Assembly: GCA_002311975.1 (NCBI GenBank)
Contig: DCAL01000009.1
Span: forward strand, 7,617-22,979
Source of the DNA: Fidelibacterota bacterium UBA1134
Lineage (GTDB): Bacteria > Fidelibacterota > Marinisomatia > Marinisomatales > S15-B10
Direction: 5' to 3'
Length of the DNA stretch: 15,363 nucleotides
In this document: piece after piece, positions 7,851-14,418 of the stretch
How the letters are laid out: each line of letters opens with the position of its first letter
Position numbering within the stretch: position 1 is the first letter of the stretch
The notes under the pieces: model-generated
Told to the model about the DNA's origin: nothing
Databases searched by the model: none
Seen by the model: only the letters and a program-made list of their open reading frames with translations
Translations under genes and position numbers: made by a program

Positions 7851-7985
7851 ATGGCTGAGTTCAGTGTCTTTCGGATACTCATCATTGGTTCCTTCTCTCT
7901 TGATGCAGCGGATCACAACGCCGCGCGTTCAATATTAGGCGAGCTGTTTGGTAGAACATATTCGAGATCGGGAGACCTCGAATAA
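7851..7985 (+). CDS. Candidate small ORF, 44 aa, no recognised family
   Basis: ATG at 7851 begins 7 bp after the tatC stop and runs to TAA at 7983-7985. The product starts MAEFSVFRILIIGSFSLDAA, with a short hydrophobic patch, and ends SRSGDLE. There is no Shine-Dalgarno. Its last codons lie inside the first palindrome, which makes selection on protein sequence less likely. Translation is possible through read-on from tatC. I do not recognise it; it may be chance. Confidence 0.15.
   Translation: MAEFSVFRILIIGSFSLDAADHNAARSILGELFGRTYSRSGDLE
7959..7984 (+). repeat. Palindromic repeat, copy A
   Basis: Perfect 8-bp arms TATTCGAG (7959-7966) and CTCGAATA (7977-7984) enclose the 10-nt loop ATCGGGAGAC. 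Read on the minus strand, the loop becomes GTCTCCCGAT, which aligns without gaps with the loops of copies B (8039-8062) and C (14350-14373). GGAGACCTCGAA (7971-7982) is an exact 12-nt reverse complement of 14351-14362. There is no T-tract on the sense side, so it is not a simple terminator. Confidence 0.65.
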
Positions 7986-8038
7986 TCGGAGTTTCAGGTG
8001 TACTCTAATCGATCAAGCGTCAACTACTCTCCACGTTC

Positions 8039-8062
8039 CTTCATGGTCTCCCGAACATGAAG
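8039..8062 (+). repeat. Palindromic repeat, copy B, inverted relative to copy A
   Basis: Perfect 7-bp arms CTTCATG (8039-8045) and CATGAAG (8056-8062) enclose the 10-nt loop GTCTCCCGAA. The loop differs at one position from the minus-strand loop of copy A. The arms differ at two stem positions, both with compensating changes, so pairing is kept. TCGGGAGACC at 7968-7977 and GGTCTCCCGA at 8045-8054 are perfect complements, so the two loops could pair with each other. A T6 run (8071-8076) lies 8 nt past the stem, rather far for an ordinary intrinsic terminator. Confidence 0.6.
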
Positions 8063-8191
8063 ATCGCTCGTTTTTTCGCACGGCCCATCTTCATAGAGAG
8101 GGCTGATGGCGATCCTGATGGAGGAATGTTCAATGAGGCCAAAGTTTTGCCTGTTTCTGAGGTTACTGCTGGAGTAAATTTAGCTCTATGA
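8057..8191 (+). CDS. Candidate small ORF, 44 aa, overlapping the next gene by ATGA
   Basis: ATG at 8057, inside the right arm of palindrome B, opens a frame that ends with TGA at 8189-8191. That stop overlaps the ATG of the polyprenyl synthase (8188-8190), a common coupling arrangement. The product begins MKIARFFARPIFIERADGD and ends VNLAL. An internal ATG at 8126 directly follows GGAGGA, which is too close for a normal ribosome-binding site. It has no recognised family and could be a leader peptide, an extension of the downstream coding region in another frame, or chance. Confidence 0.18.
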   Translation: MKIARFFARPIFIERADGDPDGGMFNEAKVLPVSEVTAGVNLAL

Positions 8192-9174
8192 GACAGACGA
8201 AAGAGTTGAGGCAGATCGTTGAACCAATCTTCGAAGACATAAAGCTCTTCCAGCAGGAGTTCGAGGCGGCTCTGCGATCGGAGGTGCGGCTTATCAATAT
8301 CATCGGTCGCTACCTGATGCGGCATCAGGGGAAGGGTGTCCGTCCCATTCTGACCATCTTATCGTCTCGATTGAGCGGTGGTCCGAGCCTCCACAGCTTT
8401 AAAGCGGCGGCCATGGTCGAGCTTTTGCACATGGCAACATTGATGCATGATGACGTGGTTGATGAATCTCAGAAGCGGCGCGGATTTCCCACAGTTAACA
8501 AAATATGGAAGAATAAGACTTCTATTATCATGGGCGACTTTATCCTTAGTAAAGTCCTCATGAATCTGACCGGCCTCAAGGATTTTGACGCGTTGGAATT
8601 GATATCGCAAACCGCTGAGAGACTCAGTTCAGGGGAGATGCTTCAGATTGAGAGAAGTCTCAAAAACAATATGACCGAAGAAGTCTATTACAGGATGATA
8701 AGGGACAAAACAGCTTCCCTTCTCTCTACCTGTTGTAAACTTGGGGTCATAACTACATCCAAGAAAGAAGGTCACAAAGTTGCGCTCGGTACGTATGGAG
8801 AAAACTTTGGCATGGCATTTCAGATAAAGGATGATCTGTTCGATATTCTCGGTTCAGAACATTCTACCGGCAAAGATGCTAATTTAGATGTTACCAGGAA
8901 CTTGGTGACGCTCCCAATCATCCATACGCTCGATTCTTCCCTCACTAAGGCTGAGCGAAAACATATCCGCAGAACCATGTCCAACGGCGCTTCCAGAAAG
9001 AACATCAAACATTTGCAAGAGATCGTAAGAGAATACGGGGGAATTGACTACGCCAAAAACAAGGTTGAAGAATTCTCGGATAGAGCTATTGCTGCACTGG
9101 CTCAATTTCCTGACAGTCCTTACAAGCGATCGCTTATCGATCTCTCGCTTTACAACGTACAGCGCACGCGCTAA
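8188..9174 (+). CDS. Long-chain polyprenyl diphosphate synthase
   Basis: A trans-isoprenyl diphosphate synthase that adds isopentenyl units to an allylic diphosphate, probably making the side chain of menaquinone or ubiquinone. The 328 residues carry GKGVRP (48-53), the first aspartate-rich motif DDVVD (88-92), GDF (117-119), the GEMLQI segment and the second aspartate-rich motif DDLFD (215-219) within FQIKDD. The fifth residue before the first motif is Ala83 (HMATLMHDD). A small residue there is typical of hepta- to nonaprenyl synthases rather than farnesyl or geranylgeranyl enzymes, so a long product is inferred. The start has only a distant GGAG (13 nt). A 344-bp gap precedes the gene and a 63-bp gap follows it. 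Confidence 0.92.
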   Translation: MRQTKELRQIVEPIFEDIKLFQQEFEAALRSEVRLINIIGRYLMRHQGKGVRPILTILSSRLSGGPSLHSFKAAAMVELLHMATLMHDDVVDESQKRRGFPTVNKIWKNKTSIIMGDFILSKVLMNLTGLKDFDALELISQTAERLSSGEMLQIERSLKNNMTEEVYYRMIRDKTASLLSTCCKLGVITTSKKEGHKVALGTYGENFGMAFQIKDDLFDILGSEHSTGKDANLDVTRNLVTLPIIHTLDSSLTKAERKHIRRTMSNGASRKNIKHLQEIVREYGGIDYAKNKVEEFSDRAIAALAQFPDSPYKRSLIDLSLYNVQRTR

Positions 9175-9194
9175 GAGTTAGTCTGAATTAGGCC

Positions 9195-9212
9195 GGATGA
9201 TTTACATCATCC
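9195..9212 (+). repeat. Perfect short hairpin between the polyprenyl synthase and GT9 genes
   Basis: GGATGAT (9195-9201) and ATCATCC (9206-9212) form a 7-bp stem with the loop TTAC. It lies 20 nt after the preceding stop and 25 nt before the next start. No T-run follows, so it is not a classical terminator. It does not share the GTCTCC loop of the palindromic repeats. Confidence 0.45.
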
Positions 9213-9237
9213 TGGTTGGGAGAACGGGAATCCTGGC

Positions 9238-10248
9238 ATGTTGAAAAGATGTTTGCTCGTGAGGTTCAGTTCTATCGGTGATATTGTTCTGACAACCTCT
9301 CTGATAGAACTGTTAGCCAGCAATCAAACGCGGCCTGAAATTCATTTCCTCACCCTTGATCACAATCGCCCCATACTTGAAGGTAACCCTCATCTGACTA
9401 AAATTATCAGCTTGCCTGCTGACACGAAGCTAAAAGCATTACAAAATTTCGCCGCTCAACTCTCTGCTTATGACTATGTTGTCTGTCTCGATTTACACAA
9501 TTCTCTCAGATCGAAGTATCTCAGGTGGCGAATGGGGGATCATAACTGGCGCAAATTTTGCAAACCGAGATTGAGCCGCTTTCTGCTGTTCTATATCACT
9601 CTTGATCGCTTTCGGCCCGATTACGAAGTTACCCGTGAATATGCAAATCTGATACAGCACCATGGTACAGAAGTGCCATCGCCGAGGATTTATGTTTCAG
9701 AAGAGGAAGAAAATCGAATCGGAAATTTATTGAGAGACGAGGGGGTCAGCGGCGATTTTGTAGTGGTAATTCCCGGCGCTGCATGGAAGACAAAAGAGTG
9801 GTCATCCCAAGCTTATCGTGAAATGATCAGTCTGCTGAGGCGTGAGACTGGGGTTTCTGTGGTTCTTCTGGGCGCAAAAAATGATGCTGGGTGTGATCAA
9901 GTGTATCAGGCTGATCACGGCACTGTCAACCTGAAGGGTCGCACCGACTTGCGGCAGGCATTCGCTGTACTTTCCAGAGCTCGGTTGGTCATTGGTGGAG
10001 ACACAGGACTGGTCCACGCGTCGGAGGCGGTGGGAACGCCGGTGGTAATGATCGCGGGGCCAACATCGTGGCAGACCGGCGCCCGAGCAAGACATCCTCG
10101 CTCTATCGAGGTGCAGACGGATATCTGGTGCCGACCCTGTTCAAAGGACGGTAGTCGATCCTGTTACCGCCGCCAGCAGTACTGTATGACTGACATTTCC
10201 GCTGAAATGGTTTCGGATGCGGCGTCGCGAATCCTGGCGCAGTCCTGA
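9238..10248 (+). CDS. Glycosyltransferase family 9 protein (lipopolysaccharide heptosyltransferase-like)
   Basis: GT9 enzymes transfer ADP-heptose onto the inner core of LPS at the cytoplasmic face of the inner membrane. The 336-residue protein has the two-Rossmann-fold GT-B pattern. The N-terminus MLKRCLLVRFSSIGDIVLTT matches the family. PGAAWKTKEW (179-188) opens the second domain, and GGDTGLVHASEAVGTP (253-268) is the nucleotide-sugar-binding motif. Near the C-terminus is the cysteine pattern WCRPC...SC...YCM seen in WaaC/WaaF-like proteins. The Kdo transferase gene next to it supports an LPS core role. Acceptor and heptosyltransferase number (I, II or other) cannot be told. It is the first gene of the 9238-14320 run. 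Confidence 0.88.
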   Translation: MLKRCLLVRFSSIGDIVLTTSLIELLASNQTRPEIHFLTLDHNRPILEGNPHLTKIISLPADTKLKALQNFAAQLSAYDYVVCLDLHNSLRSKYLRWRMGDHNWRKFCKPRLSRFLLFYITLDRFRPDYEVTREYANLIQHHGTEVPSPRIYVSEEEENRIGNLLRDEGVSGDFVVVIPGAAWKTKEWSSQAYREMISLLRRETGVSVVLLGAKNDAGCDQVYQADHGTVNLKGRTDLRQAFAVLSRARLVIGGDTGLVHASEAVGTPVVMIAGPTSWQTGARARHPRSIEVQTDIWCRPCSKDGSRSCYRRQQYCMTDISAEMVSDAASRILAQS

Positions 10249-10249
10249 A

Positions 10250-11533
10250 GTGAAATCATTCTGGAAACTCATCTATAACTTCTTTCTGTTACCAGCCGTC
10301 TATGTGGTGGTGCGGCTGCTGGCCCTTTTCAATAAAAAGGTACGCAAGGGACTCTTGGGCAGGAGGGAGACTCTGCCAATTCTCCGAGACTTTTTTCGCG
10401 ATAGTTCGCCTGACCGGCTGGTCTACTGGTTTCATTCTGCTTCGCACGGTGAATTTGAGCAGATCGGTCCAGTTTTGGCGGGATTGAAGGAGATCGAACC
10501 GGACTGCCAGTGTGTCGTCAGTTTCTTTTCGCCTTCCGGGTACGAGAACGTCGAAGATCCTCATATCGACTGCAAGATATATCTGCCACTCGATTTTTAC
10601 TGGAATGTCCGACGTGCACTCAAGATCGTCCGGCCCCACAAACTGATCTTCGCCGAATATGATTTGTGGCCGAATCTTGTCTGGGCAGCTGAAAGAATGG
10701 GAATCCAGACAACGCTGTTTTCAGCAAGAATACAGAAGAAAAGCGCCAAAGTGTGGCCCGTCCTACGTAGTCTCTACAGACAGGTCTATTCCAGTCTGGC
10801 TGCTATCTATACGGTGTCTGAACGGGACCACCAATCCCTCAGAAAACTTCTCACCAAGAATAACCGTCCCTTCGTCAGGGTGCTGGGAAACCCGCGCTAT
10901 GACCGGGTGAAGGAGCTGGCCGAGAAATCACCCTATGATCGCCCGAAGTTCATTTCTTCCAGACCGTTCAGATTCATAGCCGGCAGTGTCTGGCCTGAGG
11001 ATGATGAGATTATTCTAGAGCGGACGATTGAGATGATGAACAAGTGGGAAGATCTGTCTGTCTACTGGGTGCCTCACGAGCCGACCGAAAAATATGTGGC
11101 GAGGACGAAAAAGACCTTCGAAGATTCGAACGTTGACGCTGTAGTGTTGTCGCGGTACAAGAACGGGAATTTTCAGACAGAAAGAAGCGTCATCATCGAT
11201 CGGGTGGGAATTCTTTCTGAGCTTTACTGGCAGGCGCGGATCGCATACATCGGCGGCGGGTTCTCTCCCGGAGTTCACAATGTGATGGAACCAGCTATTG
11301 CACGGTTGCCGATCATCTTCGGTCCGAAGTACCACAACTCGGATGCCGCTGAGGCGCTGGTAGGAAATGGCGGCGGCTTTTGCGTCACCAATGCTGATGA
11401 ATTTGAGAGCGCCATGGAGAAACTGCTGACAGATAAGGAATTTCTGATTGAGACGAGTCTGGCAGCAACAGACGTCATTCACCAGAATCTGGGGTCATCA
11501 ACCAGGGTGGTGAGAGGGATCATACGTGACTGA
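10250..11533 (+). CDS. waaA: 3-deoxy-D-manno-octulosonic acid (Kdo) transferase
   Basis: Transfers Kdo from CMP-Kdo to lipid A precursor at the inner membrane. The N-terminal hydrophobic anchor (KLIYNFFLLPAVYVVVRLLA) is followed by HSASHGEFEQ, in which Glu68 is the likely general base. EYDLWPN (136-142) and LFSARI follow. The C-terminal domain has GNPRYDRV, AGSVWPEDDE, VPHEPTE, YIGGGFSPGVHNVMEP and FGPKY, a pattern closer to Bacteroidetes-type KdtA than to E. coli, which has VPRHPER and GGHN. I chose the GTG at 10250 because it gives the normal short N-terminus and starts one base after the GT9 stop. An ATG at 10217 in the same frame would overlap GT9 by 32 bp and add an Arg-rich 11-residue leader. 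The stop overlaps the ABC gene by 8 bp. Confidence 0.92.
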   Translation: MKSFWKLIYNFFLLPAVYVVVRLLALFNKKVRKGLLGRRETLPILRDFFRDSSPDRLVYWFHSASHGEFEQIGPVLAGLKEIEPDCQCVVSFFSPSGYENVEDPHIDCKIYLPLDFYWNVRRALKIVRPHKLIFAEYDLWPNLVWAAERMGIQTTLFSARIQKKSAKVWPVLRSLYRQVYSSLAAIYTVSERDHQSLRKLLTKNNRPFVRVLGNPRYDRVKELAEKSPYDRPKFISSRPFRFIAGSVWPEDDEIILERTIEMMNKWEDLSVYWVPHEPTEKYVARTKKTFEDSNVDAVVLSRYKNGNFQTERSVIIDRVGILSELYWQARIAYIGGGFSPGVHNVMEPAIARLPIIFGPKYHNSDAAEALVGNGGGFCVTNADEFESAMEKLLTDKEFLIETSLAATDVIHQNLGSSTRVVRGIIRD

Positions 11534-12848
11534 CGTATCTTTCACAATCCAGTTTCCGCGTTTTGACACATCCCCCAGAAAGGTCGAAATAGAGACCGGT
11601 ATCAATGTGATTTATGGGGAAAGTGGAGTAGGGAAAAGCGCTCTCTGCCACTGGCTTTCTTCGGCAAAGGAGCCCGAAACAACCACCAACTTCACCCTCT
11701 TGCGGATAAGAGATGTTGATGACGGAATGCTGGTCATGCAGGATCCTGATGATCAGATTGTAGCGCCGACGGTTTATTCGGAACTCGCCTTCAATCTTGA
11801 GAACCTCGGCTGGGAGAGCAAGAAGATTAGAGAGAGGATCAGAGAAACTGTCACCCAGTTCGAACTGGAATGGGACCTTGATCGTCATCCTGCCACTCTT
11901 TCGGGAGGCGAGAGAGAAATCCTCAATCTGGCAACCGCCCTCTCTGTGAAACCGACGCTACTCGTGCTGGATGACGCCCTCGCTTTTCTCAGCGATGTAA
12001 ACAAATCCAAGATGCTGTCCCTATTAGGCGATTACTGTCAGAAAAATGAGGCGAGTGTACTCTGGGTGACGCCGGTACCTTGGGATTTACAGTATGGTAC
12101 TCAGACTCTGGAGCTCACACTGGATAGTCTGAAGCCGGCAAAAATGAGGCATGACAAGAGATTCAAAGCGATCGATCTCATTCCGGGGAGTGCCCGTCTG
12201 GAGTTCAGGAAACTCACCTTTGGATATGACCGAGAAGGAGAACTTTTTTCCGATCAGACAATTGTTGTCGATTCTTTCCGTTCACTTGCTCTGCTGGGAG
12301 ATAACGGAGCGGGAAAGTCGACCTTGGGATCAATCATTGTGGGATCTCTCTCGCCTCAACAGGGAGAGAGCATCATTGCGCTGAGCCACAATCGAAAAGT
12401 GAAGATCGGCTTTCTGCCCCAGTCTCCTGAGCGATATTTTGGAGGATGGACGATGGACGAGATTGCTGATGAATTGATTGACCACGGATTGCTGACCGAT
12501 CATCAACTGGCGGGACTGATTGAATCGCTCCGGAAGTATCAAATCTCTTGGGAACTCATACACGATCAGCCTGTTTATAGCCTGAGAATTTCTGTTGTCC
12601 GGATAGCGCTGACAGCATTAATGTGCTGTGCATCCTATGATGTCGTAATTCTGGACGAACCACTCTTCAGTCTCGGCGTTGTTCAGCGGCGGCTGTTTCT
12701 GGAGATTCTTGAGAAATACTTGAGGGAAAAGCATCTCATACTCATTACGCACTCCAACCGGCTTGCCGAGGCTGTTTGCGATAGAAGCGTGATCATCGAG
12801 AACGGTCAGCTTCGACAGGGTCGTCTAACAAGAAAATCTCATGCCTGA
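11526..12848 (+). CDS. Tandem ABC ATPase, ECF/CbiO-like, with one intact and one degenerate composite site
   Basis: A 440-residue protein with two fused ABC ATPase domains. Domain 1: Walker A GESGVGKSA (31-39), Q-loop in MQDPDDQIVAPTVYSELAF (the ECF-ATPase-like pattern), signature LSGGE (125-129). Its Walker B reads LLVLDD, with Asp150 where the catalytic Glu is expected, and Pro183 stands in for the H-loop His. Domain 2: Walker A GDNGAGKST (258-266), Walker B VVILDEP (Glu378) and His409 are intact, but the signature is SLRIS (352-356) instead of LSGGQ. It probably energises a membrane transporter for a vitamin, metal or other small substrate. No EcfT or substrate-binding subunit is visible. 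The GTG start overlaps waaA by 8 bp and is preceded by GAGAGGGA. The end overlaps the next gene by 8 bp. Confidence 0.85.
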   Translation: MTDVSFTIQFPRFDTSPRKVEIETGINVIYGESGVGKSALCHWLSSAKEPETTTNFTLLRIRDVDDGMLVMQDPDDQIVAPTVYSELAFNLENLGWESKKIRERIRETVTQFELEWDLDRHPATLSGGEREILNLATALSVKPTLLVLDDALAFLSDVNKSKMLSLLGDYCQKNEASVLWVTPVPWDLQYGTQTLELTLDSLKPAKMRHDKRFKAIDLIPGSARLEFRKLTFGYDREGELFSDQTIVVDSFRSLALLGDNGAGKSTLGSIIVGSLSPQQGESIIALSHNRKVKIGFLPQSPERYFGGWTMDEIADELIDHGLLTDHQLAGLIESLRKYQISWELIHDQPVYSLRISVVRIALTALMCCASYDVVILDEPLFSLGVVQRRLFLEILEKYLREKHLILITHSNRLAEAVCDRSVIIENGQLRQGRLTRKSHA

Positions 12849-13401
12849 TGAGCAGACAGTGAAAATTACCGATCCGACGAGGGTGATTACGCTCTCCAAC
12901 GGTCTGAGTGTGCTGCGTGGATTTCTTTCCTTGCCTATCGTCTATAGTCTTGCGCACGATTACATTGTCGCCGCGGTGGTACTGATTTTGGTTGCGGTAG
13001 CGACCGATTTTCTCGACGGCTATTTCGCGCGCAAGGCTCACGAAGTGACGAATCTGGGAAAAATCCTCGATCCCGTAGCTGATTCCATCGCCGTGGCAGC
13101 TGTTGTTCTATTTCTTTCTCTCGATCCATCGCGAAGTTTTCCTTTCTGGTTCTTTATCCTCTATATGACTAGGCAGTTGACCATCGCTCTCAACGGCGTC
13201 TATCTGATGAATCATTATGCTGTGGCATTAGGCGCAAATTATATTGGGAAATGGACCGTCAGTATGACCGCTCTTGCCATCCTCCTCTATGTAATCAGGT
13301 TTGAGACCATCGGATTCTACATCATACTTGTCGCTACTGTTCTGGCGCTCATCAGCTGGGTACAATACATCCTGCGACATTTTTCTCAAGTCAGAAAGTA
13401 G
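12841..13401 (+). CDS. CDP-alcohol phosphatidyltransferase family protein, PgsA-like
   Basis: An integral membrane enzyme that exchanges CMP of CDP-diacylglycerol for an alcohol, most likely glycerol 3-phosphate to make phosphatidylglycerophosphate. The 186 residues contain the complete family motif D-x2-DG-x2-AR-x8-G-x3-D-x3-D: Asp56, Asp59-Gly60, Ala63-Arg64, Gly73, Asp77 and Asp81. The N-terminal TLSNGLSVLRG resembles the NxLTxxR region of PgsA. About five or six hydrophobic helices are visible. The gene overlaps the ABC ATPase by 8 bp and precedes ftsY by 13 bp. The alcohol acceptor is inferred; serine or inositol phosphate enzymes share the motif. Confidence 0.87.
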   Translation: MPDEQTVKITDPTRVITLSNGLSVLRGFLSLPIVYSLAHDYIVAAVVLILVAVATDFLDGYFARKAHEVTNLGKILDPVADSIAVAAVVLFLSLDPSRSFPFWFFILYMTRQLTIALNGVYLMNHYAVALGANYIGKWTVSMTALAILLYVIRFETIGFYIILVATVLALISWVQYILRHFSQVRK

Positions 13402-13414
13402 CATCATCCAAGGC

Positions 13415-14320
13415 ATGGTTTCATCTCCACTCGGCCGACTGTTCAAGTCGTTATCGCGCACACGTGAAAAGATTTTGCACGCTGTGCACAAGATTGCCGC
13501 AGGGAAGGTATCTTCCGACAGCATTCATGAGATAGAGGCGTTACTGCTGAGTGCCGACGTGGGTGTGGCGACGACCGAAGAAATCATCCGCTGGCTCGAA
13601 TCAAATGCCGGCTCGTCCTCAGTGGGAAACGATCTCAGAAGCTATCTGCAAGATCTCCTCAAAGCGGAAATGGATGAAAGTTCTTCAGCCGAATCGGAAC
13701 GGACGGTTGTATTTATTGTAGGCGTGAATGGTACGGGCAAGACGACCTCTGCCGCCAAACTTGCTCATTCGCTGAAATCCGGTGGAATCTCAGTGATACT
13801 TGTGGGGGCAGACACCTATCGTGCGGCAGCTGTGGAACAACTGAAACAGTGGTGCTCGGCGGCAGATGTTCCGCTCATCTGTAACGAAAGCGCGCAAGAT
13901 CCGTCATCCGTCATCTTTGATGGATTGGAGGCAGCTTCAGCAAGGGAGGCCGGTACGGTGATTATTGATACGGCGGGACGGTTACATACCTACAGAAACC
14001 TCATGAGAGAAGTGGAGAAGATGTACCGTATCGCTTCCACGAAATTCCCCGATTTCAGTATTGTCAGTTATATTACTCTGGATGCCAATCTTGGTCAGAA
14101 TTCACTCAGCCAGGCCCGCACGTTCAATGAACACATCCCGCTGGACGGGGTGATTCTGACGAAGATGGACGGTACGGCCAGAGGAGGAATTGTTTTTCCC
14201 ATCTGCCGCGAGTTGAGGATTCCTGTAAAATATCTTGGCGTGGGGGAAACTTTGGAAGATCTGATTGAGTTTAATGTGGAAGAATATGTGGCGTCTTTGC
14301 TCGGAGGTGATGAAGGGTAA
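13415..14320 (+). CDS. ftsY: Signal recognition particle receptor FtsY
   Basis: SRP receptor GTPase that docks ribosome-SRP complexes at the inner membrane for co-translational insertion. The 301-residue form has a short helical N domain (about 1-85, EALLLSADVGVATTEEI) and the G domain: GVNGTGKT (103-110, G1), GADTYRAAAVEQL (131-143), DTAGR (185-189, G3), GQNSLSQARTF, TKMDGTARGGIV (249-260, G4) and GVGETLEDLIEF. It lacks the long acidic A domain of E. coli FtsY, as in many other bacteria. The frame is open upstream to 13301, but the ATG at 13415 gives the normal N domain and avoids a 100-bp overlap with the preceding gene. GTP-loop residues Thr107 and Ser112 replace more usual Val and Thr. 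Confidence 0.94.
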   Translation: MVSSPLGRLFKSLSRTREKILHAVHKIAAGKVSSDSIHEIEALLLSADVGVATTEEIIRWLESNAGSSSVGNDLRSYLQDLLKAEMDESSSAESERTVVFIVGVNGTGKTTSAAKLAHSLKSGGISVILVGADTYRAAAVEQLKQWCSAADVPLICNESAQDPSSVIFDGLEAASAREAGTVIIDTAGRLHTYRNLMREVEKMYRIASTKFPDFSIVSYITLDANLGQNSLSQARTFNEHIPLDGVILTKMDGTARGGIVFPICRELRIPVKYLGVGETLEDLIEFNVEEYVASLLGGDEG

Positions 14321-14349
14321 TGCTATCATTCCTTAATCTCTCTATGATA

Positions 14350-14373
14350 CTTCGAGGTCTCCTTACCTCGAAG
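14350..14373 (+). repeat. Palindromic repeat, copy C (possible ftsY terminator or regulatory hairpin)
   Basis: CTTCGAGGT (14350-14358) and ACCTCGAAG (14365-14373) form a perfect 9-bp stem with the loop CTCCTT. Drawn as a 7-bp stem with a 10-nt loop (GTCTCCTTAC), it aligns without gaps with copies A and B. It starts 30 nt after the ftsY stop. No T-run follows it, so intrinsic termination is doubtful. Confidence 0.6.
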
Positions 14374-14379
14374 CGCGAC

Positions 14380-14405
14380 TCATCATGGTCAGGAAACCGT
14401 GATGA
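14380..14405 (+). repeat. Second strong hairpin upstream of the TonB-dependent receptor, possible distant copy D
   Basis: TCATCATGGT (14380-14389) and ACCGTGATGA (14396-14405) form a 10-bp stem with one T-G wobble and the loop CAGGAA. It ends 13 nt before the receptor start codon, just upstream of the likely ribosome-binding GGGAA. It is 26 nt long, like copy A, and its central 10 nt (GTCAGGAAAC) begin GTC and end AC like copy C (GTCTCCTTAC), but the GTCTCC core is absent. Confidence 0.5.
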
Positions 14406-14418
14406 TCAAACCGGGAAA

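Larger units (their letters stand above)
7844..8187. other. 344-bp intergenic region with two palindromic repeats and two candidate short ORFs
   Basis: No recognised gene lies between tatC and the polyprenyl synthase gene. The stretch contains an inverted pair of related palindromes (7959-7984 and 8039-8062), a T6 run at 8071-8076, and two 44-codon frames (7851-7985 and 8057-8191). It could be an untranslated leader, a repeat insertion site, or the remnant of a lost gene. Confidence 0.5.

Noticed and set aside
10353..10376. GGCAG...CTGCC hairpin around GGGAGAC in waaA
   Set aside because: The stem is only 5 bp, the core is out of register with the repeat family, and the site is inside a conserved coding region.
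13301..13414. Upstream extension of ftsY to an ATG at 13301
   Set aside because: It would overlap the CDP-alcohol transferase by about 100 bp and add a segment unlike any FtsY; ATG 13415 gives the normal N domain.
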